Notes under the pieces: model-generated
Told to the model about the DNA's origin: nothing
Database searches by the model: none
What the model saw: the letters and a program-made list of their open reading frames with translations, nothing else
Part shown: one piece after another, positions 58,040-64,000 of the stretch
Position numbering within the stretch: position 1 is the first letter of the stretch
How the letters are laid out: each line of letters opens with the position of its first letter
NCBI GenBank assembly: GCA_002812745.2
Contig: NCSJ02000170.1
Coordinates: 26,670 to 90,669, forward strand
Length of the DNA stretch: 64,000 nucleotides
Direction: 5' to 3'
Source: Scytalidium lignicola
Lineage: Eukaryota > Ascomycota > Leotiomycetes
Translations under genes and position numbers: made by a program

Positions 58040-58691
58040 TTAACGTTGAGCACGATCGCCGAATCGGCGAGGGCCACGCTCGACCTGTTGTTGTTGGGCG
58101 ACGGGGATGACATTGACTGGGATGGAGTCGAACTGGAAAGGAAAAAATGAAGTTAGTAGATGGTCGCTATGTGAAAGAATTATAACATCAAAAACATACA
58201 CCAAGGCTCTTGAGGAGGTCCTTTGTCTCGCTGTCGACATCCAATTGCCCGCTCTCGGAGTTCTGAGTGAAGTCGAGGGCAGACACTTCGGGAACGTATT
58301 GATCCTTTCGCTCACGCTCTTCTTCTTGAAGCTTGAAGGATATACCACGGACTGGACCACGCTGGATACGCTTCATCAAATGGCTGTTTTAAGAAAAGTT
58401 AGCAATTGAGAGTGAAAAATGCGCCAGATATCCAAGAGTTTTTTTATCATACGTTGTGTAACCAGCAATCTTGTTCCTCAATCTCTTGGAAGAGATCAGA
58501 GCGATTTCATCGCAGATTCTCTTGTTAACCTCGAAGTCGAGAGAGAGCTTTGGGTAATATCTTTCGATGATTACCTTGGCACTAAAATGAATCTGTCAGT
58601 TACGATATCCATGGAAAGAGCGGAGTCCCCTCCGTTTTATGAATCGGACTACACACCTCTTCTTGACGGTCTTGGTACGAACGCGACCCAT
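58040..58691 (-). CDS. rps17: 40S ribosomal protein S17 (eS17)
   Basis: Component of the small cytosolic ribosomal subunit. Exons are 58691-58657, 58581-58453, 58383-58200 and 58132-58040, all GT-AG and phase-matched, giving 146 residues as usual in fungi. It starts [20 protein letters not shown], followed by [40 protein letters not shown] and [20 protein letters not shown]. The C terminus is [20 protein letters not shown]. Highly conserved, so the splice assignment is firm. The early first intron after 11 codons is characteristic of fungal ribosomal protein genes. Confidence 0.95.
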
Positions 58692-59066
58692 TTTTGCGGC
58701 TGTTGAGGATTGCTGGAGGTCGTCTAAGTTGTTGTCGTTGAGGTTGAAGATATTATAGAATTTCCATCTATGTTTGTGGGCAGCAGGGGTTAGTGGGGTT
58801 CGCTTAGAGCAACCAGTAACTCTTGGCAGTGTTGTATCACGTGATATAAACCTTCTTGACTCCATGAATGACCACTGCCTTGAATTCCCTAATCTCTCTG
58901 AATTCGAGGCATTGATTTGTAGGATTGATAAATTTCTAACACTTGATTGTACATTTCTTTCATATCTATAGTACACTACCAGTTGGTGAATCATACAAAT
59001 TCCAGCACATCACAAATCTGCCCTGTCTAATGCAACGCTTTTCACACCTGAAAGTCGACGCAATGT
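58692..59066. promoter_or_regulatory. rps17 upstream region with ATCACGTGAT element
   Basis: 375 bp between the rps17 start and the 3' end of mrp51. The perfect palindrome ATCACGTGAT lies at 58836-58845, about 145 bp upstream of the rps17 ATG. The same decamer occurs twice upstream of mrp51. CACGTG is the core bound by Cbf1-type bHLH factors. Confidence 0.6.
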
Positions 59067-60497
59067 CTAAACTTTTGCCCCACCACCAAGACCACTCAGT
59101 CCATATCCATCAGAGCTCGCTGGAGGTTTAGCAAAGCCGATGGTTTTCTCGGGCTTAGGACGTTGGTACTCCTGAGGAAGCTCATTCACAGTCCCCTCTG
59201 CCACACTGACAGCTTCCGGGTCGGCAGGTTGGACATTCAGGATGACTCGGCCCTTAGGATCAATGCTAGCTGATGTAGGTTGGACATAGGTCTTGGATCC
59301 ACCGGCCTTGTCCAGCTCGATCTGGAACAGTCCAGGAATCGTGGCCCGATTTGGTCTACCCTTCTTCCTGGTCCTCAAGTCGAATGCGCTGCTACCTGAT
59401 GGAACAGCAGCAACGAAACCTCCTACACCCAAAGCCGGAGCAAAATTTCCGATTGATGCACCCTTTGGCATGACAACTCTCGCTTGCACTGGAGGGGCGG
59501 TCTTCTGAGGTCCATATATCGGATGATTATATGTATATGCCGAAGTACGGAGATATGATAGACCAGCAGAAGGATGAGTCTTTGGAGGGCCAGATTCAGC
59601 ATAAGGTGAGTCGGACTGTTGCATAAATCCTTGGCTGGAAGAGCTTGATTTGGGTTGGTCATTGCTAAGCAAGGCATTAAAGAATCCAGGCATATCGATC
59701 TTCGGCGCAGGTGACGGCGGGAGGTCGAGGAAGTCGCGAATCTGCTTGTACAGCTCGGATCGGTCATGGCGTAAAACCTTGATAAACTCTCTCAGTTGTT
59801 CCTCCGTGACCTGGCTGGCTTCCACTGGTGGTGGAATTTCCACACCTTGTTCCCGCGCTGCTCTCTGCGCTTGTCGAGTGGAAGCAGCTGCACAAGCTGT
59901 ACGAAGGAACTTGTGGAATTCACCCTTTCTCCTTCGTACCTGTTTCTGGATGTATTCGCTGAAATTTCCATCACTCAGACCAGAAAGCCACGGGCCCTTG
60001 AACTTCCATCCAGCATCCTCTCGTCTTGAGTTTTGCTCCGTGGATGGTACAGTCGAATCTATATCATCCTCAAAGACGCTCTTGCCTGAGCCAAAAGTGC
60101 TCTCGAAGCGATCTCCTAACCCACGAGACTTCACAGGAGGGGATAGAGGAACCCCCATTTCTTGCCATTTCCGAAGTGACAACGTATGATCTGCTGCGGA
60201 CCCAAATTCCGTGATGTGCTCGTATGTGTCAATTGCCTTGACCCGGATTAAAGGCGTCGATGTATTCGTCGTCGATCGTAAAGGGAGAGGTCTCTTAAAC
60301 CCCCAATCACCTTTAGCTAGTGATGACTGGGGAGTCTCAATGGAGAGTTCGATGGGATGCGGAAGAGTAGCAGTGTCGGACACAAAGGCTCCTGCAGAAG
60401 AAAGATCGCTGATGGGTCGAGGTAAAGGAGTTGGTATCGAGAATACTCTCGATGCTCTTAGAAGAGCACCACCTGGTGATACACTCCGCGAAGCCAT
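59067..60497 (-). CDS. mrp51: Mitochondrial small-subunit ribosomal protein Mrp51
   Basis: Protein of the fungal mitochondrial 37S ribosomal subunit, involved in initiation on mitochondrial mRNAs. Single exon, 476 residues. Presequence-like, basic N terminus: MASRSVSPGGALLRASRVFS, then IPTPLPRPIS. Family blocks include KGDWGFKRPLPLRSTTNTST, IDTYEHITEFGSAADHTLSL, RKWQEMGVPLS, WKFKGPWLSGLSDGNFSEYI and KVLRHDRSELYKQIRDFLDL. The C-terminal part has HPSAGLSYLRTSAYTYNHPI and a KGRVILNVQPAD strand. The internal Met with the presequence is chosen over the 60584 frame start. Two ATCACGTGAT sites lie upstream. Confidence 0.9.
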   Translation of the reverse strand: MASRSVSPGGALLRASRVFSIPTPLPRPISDLSSAGAFVSDTATLPHPIELSIETPQSSLAKGDWGFKRPLPLRSTTNTSTPLIRVKAIDTYEHITEFGSAADHTLSLRKWQEMGVPLSPPVKSRGLGDRFESTFGSGKSVFEDDIDSTVPSTEQNSRREDAGWKFKGPWLSGLSDGNFSEYIQKQVRRRKGEFHKFLRTACAAASTRQAQRAAREQGVEIPPPVEASQVTEEQLREFIKVLRHDRSELYKQIRDFLDLPPSPAPKIDMPGFFNALLSNDQPKSSSSSQGFMQQSDSPYAESGPPKTHPSAGLSYLRTSAYTYNHPIYGPQKTAPPVQARVVMPKGASIGNFAPALGVGGFVAAVPSGSSAFDLRTRKKGRPNRATIPGLFQIELDKAGGSKTYVQPTSASIDPKGRVILNVQPADPEAVSVAEGTVNELPQEYQRPKPEKTIGFAKPPASSDGYGLSGLGGGAKV

Positions 60498-60751
60498 TGT
60501 CTCGACGGAGGATCTCAGATGCTTAACTGCACTTGGGATCTTTCCTCGTTTGGCCAACATCAAAAGTTCGCGAAGCTCTAACAAATTTCGCGCTAGTACG
60601 GCATATTCCGTCAGTCATCTGAAGTACGAAAGTACTTCAACAATCCTCAACTCTCATTAATTGACAATTAACAGAAGGCTCGCTGGCATTAAGAATTTCA
60701 TAATTTACAACGCCATTTTACTAGCTTTACATAAATCTAACAGCTATAATA

Positions 60752-60790
60752 ATCACGTGATTATAGCTTTTGATTGTTTTATCACGTGAT
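60752..60790. promoter_or_regulatory. Paired ATCACGTGAT palindromes upstream of mrp51
   Basis: ATCACGTGAT occurs at 60752-60761 and again at 60781-60790, about 255-295 bp upstream of the mrp51 ATG. The first copy extends to a 16-bp palindrome, ATAATCACGTGATTAT, at 60749-60764. Likely bHLH (Cbf1-like) sites. Confidence 0.6.
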
Positions 60791-63700
60791 GTAATCTATG
60801 CCACGCCGTTCCTCGAAAAGTTCTTCCCATTCTTTCAAAATCAAGCAGATGTAATAGAATTATGTCATTGCATAAATCTACTTGGACATGAACCCAATCC
60901 AACTATCAATTCAACTAATAAATCAGGATTCAGGTATATTCCTGCAACACAGTCAGCATCCCGCTCGAATGGAGACCTCAGCCACAAAAGCTACGTTTGT
61001 AAAGAGGCATCACGTGTGGGAGAATGAGCTGACAAGTCTTCCAATTTTTAGCACGGGTCGTGCCGTGGCCGTGGTACGACCGACGACGGCTGCTGGGTAA
61101 ATTCCTTTGGAAAAACTTGGACTTCTAGTTGCATAATTCCAAAACTGCCGTGGTATGACATAATGCATAAATCAAAGTTGGCATTACTCTCGTGACCTGG
61201 CACCTCATCTGGGGATTCCTAGTACAGTGAAGAGAGGGGAAAGGAATAGAAAACTTTGCTCATGGCAAATTCGGGATGTAACGGGGAAAAATCGCCAGGT
61301 TTGTCGTTGTAATATCGAATAATCTCGATAATGTATTGGATAAAATGATTTAGGATTGAATCCCCGAGGATACAGTATTCATTGCCACCCAACCGCAATA
61401 AAATCGTAAGGATTGTGAGGGCTGCAAGACAGGTCATCCAGGCTGCGGAGTATTTGCAGTGACAATTCCTCTGAAGAATTTCGCCTTTTGGTCCCTAAAA
61501 AGCCATCTCCTGCACCTGTGCTTAGATGGAGATAAAACGAGCGTGCCAATAGACATCTGCATATAATAAGACGAATAGGAGAAAAGCAAAGCCACGTTAC
61601 ACGTGTATATTGTTAGTAGGCGCGTGCGCAGTTTAAGCTGATGCTATGCCATAGGCTCAAAATCTCAGCAATAGAAGAGCAGTCATATTTCGAGGCCGCC
61701 AGTAGTTAGTTAAAAAGAACTTAGTAAGGTATCTCGCCGTGTGACATGATCATAAGATTCAGGCATCGACTTATCTTACGCTCCCAACACTAAGGATGCT
61801 GTAAGGCATGAAAGAGGAAGAACTCAAGGATTAAATCATTAAATCCAAAACGACACAAGATTGTCGGACTGTAGAGTTTGGATAACTCTCTTGTACAAGT
61901 ACCAGTATACTCATCTCCTCGAGCCATCTCAACCAGGATATTACAGTATGAAAGAAGAGACTAAGGTCACTCATATGATGAAACTAAACCAACTCACCTA
62001 GAAACTGTTTCAGGTTACCAATAAGAATTTTTTTGCAAGCCCTTCCTCAAAAAGCAAGTCTAGTCCGATGGTTTGTTGGATAAGATGATGGGGGGCGGGC
62101 TACTTTACCCCGCGACCTTCCCACGAACATCTTGGCCTAAACTTGCGAGCTCTTTGGCTGCACCGAGTAGAGGCTGCATAGGAGCCACGACGAACGAGAG
62201 CCGCTCCAAGGTTAGCCGTTCGCTGTTTGCAAAAACGTGGGCATCTCGAGCCGGGCGGTCCCTGAACTGGCCTCTCAAACTTTACCATTACGTCGGATGT
62301 TGTCGGATGAGGGGGGATTTTTTTGCCTTCACGTCAGCATCGTTGTGGCAAAATACGGCACACGACTTTGTCATCCTTTTCGAAGGGTTTTGACATCCCG
62401 CGCTTCCTCCAACGGCTCGGTGACATACGAAAATTTATGATACCTGATGCGTTTTGTGACTTTTGCATTATTCGATTCTCTGGGTCGGGCGGTGCTGATG
62501 GTGAGAATTGGGCGAAATCTGCCGGGCACAAAGGTGAACCAGATTCAGCGTGTAGGCGAGTAACAGGTTGCCACAAAGCCGCAAAGCCAATCTAGAACGC
62601 TTGATCTTCCATCCATACAAATTTGACCTCAACGCCGATTCGTGATGATTTGATGTATGGACTACTCGTGGGATACGAGGCGTATTTTGCGAGTATCGTT
62701 CTTGGGTCGCCTTCCTGCTGCGGATTGTCGTTGCATACGCGCACCAGATAGATTGCATCCAAGTACGAGATGGAACGTCGAAAGGGTCCAAAACAACCCC
62801 TAGAACCCGCGTGAGACACTGTACGAAAATAGTCTCAACATTGAAAAGCGGTGAGCGAGGTGCTAGATAACATTTAAGGTTAAGACAATGTAGCCACCAC
62901 ACGTGCTACGGTACAGTATCGGACATTGAAAGAAAGAGCCTTGCCGTGTCCAAAGCTGGAGAAACAGGAAGGATTTCACACGGGTGTCAGTTTGGGGTAC
63001 AGCTTCTTCACGTTTATTAGAAGAAGGAATAAATATCTGTGTGCGAAGAAAACCCCAGTTGTCCTATGAGATCGAGCCCTCGCGTGGTGGGTGGAACCAT
63101 TGTCGTGCAGGGCGAGCGGGAATCGTCACCACTCCATTGGGTCGTTTCTCGCCCGCACAATTGCCCCAAGCCTCTGGAAGGTGGTGCTCGATCTTTCAGC
63201 TGGGGGGTTTCTGCCCAAGTGACAGACTTTCACGACGGCTCAGTTGTCTTAGCCAGGCGTCTAAAGCTCGAGACATCACAATGTCAGCGCGTACAAGATC
63301 TCGAGGCTGTTGGGCATCCAGCAGGCGGAATTTGTGACGAGGTCCGAAAGTCGTGGCTGCTTTGCGAGCGAGTTACCATGACAAGGCCATTGTGACGCTG
63401 CTGCTGCGCGCGCGACGAGAGAAAAGAGGCACGTAAGAGAGAATTGACTTCTGTGCGAGCCCCGAGGAGCCGGGCTGGCAACTGGAAGTTCCCAGAAGGT
63501 ACCACGTCTACCTACGTCAACGACCCGCGGTATTACTGTAGTCCACGACGTCCGACGGCGCGGTGCTTTGCTTGCTTTTCCTTGGATGGCCTGTTACAGC
63601 AAGCCCTCCAGCGTGACCATGGCCACAAACAGCCAGCTGTACGTACCAGTCAGTTGCTGGACTTGCTGACTTTGCACCCTTAGTTCCGGCTCAGGATCAC

Positions 63701-64000
63701 AGCACTGACGCGGTACGATAGGCGCTGGATGGATTGTGCGTGCGCTCGGAGATTCCATCGAGGCAACCGAGGGTCATCGGGGTCATCGAGAAGGTGTGGG
63801 CGAGAGCAGCGAAAGCGTGCGTGCCATTGTCTGATTGCAGACTAGACACTCGACAGTGGGTTGAAGGCGATCCTGTCCTGCGTCGCCAGAGCTCTTTTGG
63901 GGGGCCAAGATGTTTTGCGTGGGTGGTGGGCAGTGGGTTGTGAGTGGGAGATGGCGGATGGTTCATGGTTCGTGGCTCCAACTTGCCCTTAACGACTTCC
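60791..64000. other. 3.2-kb terminal region without supported genes
   Basis: AT-rich to about 62040, then GC-richer to the window end. Many overlapping short frames on both strands (for example 62073-62393, 62468-62902, 63039-63395) show no recognisable domain, no convincing splice structure and similar coding quality in several frames, which argues for non-coding sequence or a distant leader. Another CACGTG site lies near 61012. Confidence 0.4.

Noticed and set aside
62468..62902. 144-residue minus-strand frame near the window end
   Set aside because: No domain, overlaps equally open frames on both strands, and no splice partners found.

Overview
The window is nuclear DNA of a filamentous ascomycete, most likely a leotiomycete of the Sclerotiniaceae type. 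That placement is my inference from the gene set and protein character; I could not run a search. Genes are interrupted by short introns (mostly 48-125 nt, one of 183 nt) with GTAAGT/GTATGT donors, CTAAC-like branch sites and CAG/TAG acceptors. There are Zn2Cys6 regulators, long gene-poor spacers full of short repeats, and genes on both strands with no operon structure. Fourteen isolated N bases, nearly all beside A/T homopolymers, mark a draft assembly in which homopolymer lengths are uncertain.

Region 1-10.4 kb holds thioredoxin, an F-box-like protein, an OTU deubiquitinase with a homopolymer frameshift, a peroxisomal D-amino-acid oxidase sharing a divergent promoter with it, a small membrane protein, and the Golgi/COPI protein Tvp15, split into six exons including a 15-nt microexon. 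Region 11-17.2 kb holds the iron-responsive GATA repressor SreA and gamma-tubulin complex component GCP4, both on the minus strand. Region 17.2-20.1 kb has no gene but contains a degenerate tandem array with a period of about 84 bp. Region 20.1-30.7 kb holds a senescence/spartin-type protein and two unrelated Zn2Cys6 regulators, the first with a long leader carrying an overlapping upstream ORF.

Region 31.5-43.8 kb holds a tRNA-Arg(CCU)-like gene interrupted twice, once by what looks like a spliceosomal intron in the T arm. It is followed by an AcpS-type phosphopantetheinyl transferase, a DUF1774-like membrane protein, a Hos3-type histone deacetylase and the catalytic subunit of queuine tRNA-guanine transglycosylase. 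Region 43.8-47.8 kb is AT-rich and contains the relic of a fungal HNH-nuclease-family gene. Region 47.8-60.5 kb holds a single-pass cell-surface protein, the actin-patch protein Bbc1 (with a GC-AG intron), the RNA polymerase II CTD phosphatase Rtr1, cytosolic ribosomal protein eS17 and mitoribosomal protein Mrp51. The last two share an ATCACGTGAT promoter motif. From 60.5 kb to the end I see no gene I can support.

Most genes are housekeeping and are not functionally linked by position. The observations most worth checking are the doubly interrupted tRNA gene, the 84-bp array, the shared CACGTG palindromes of the two ribosomal protein genes, and the uORF that covers a transcription factor start codon.
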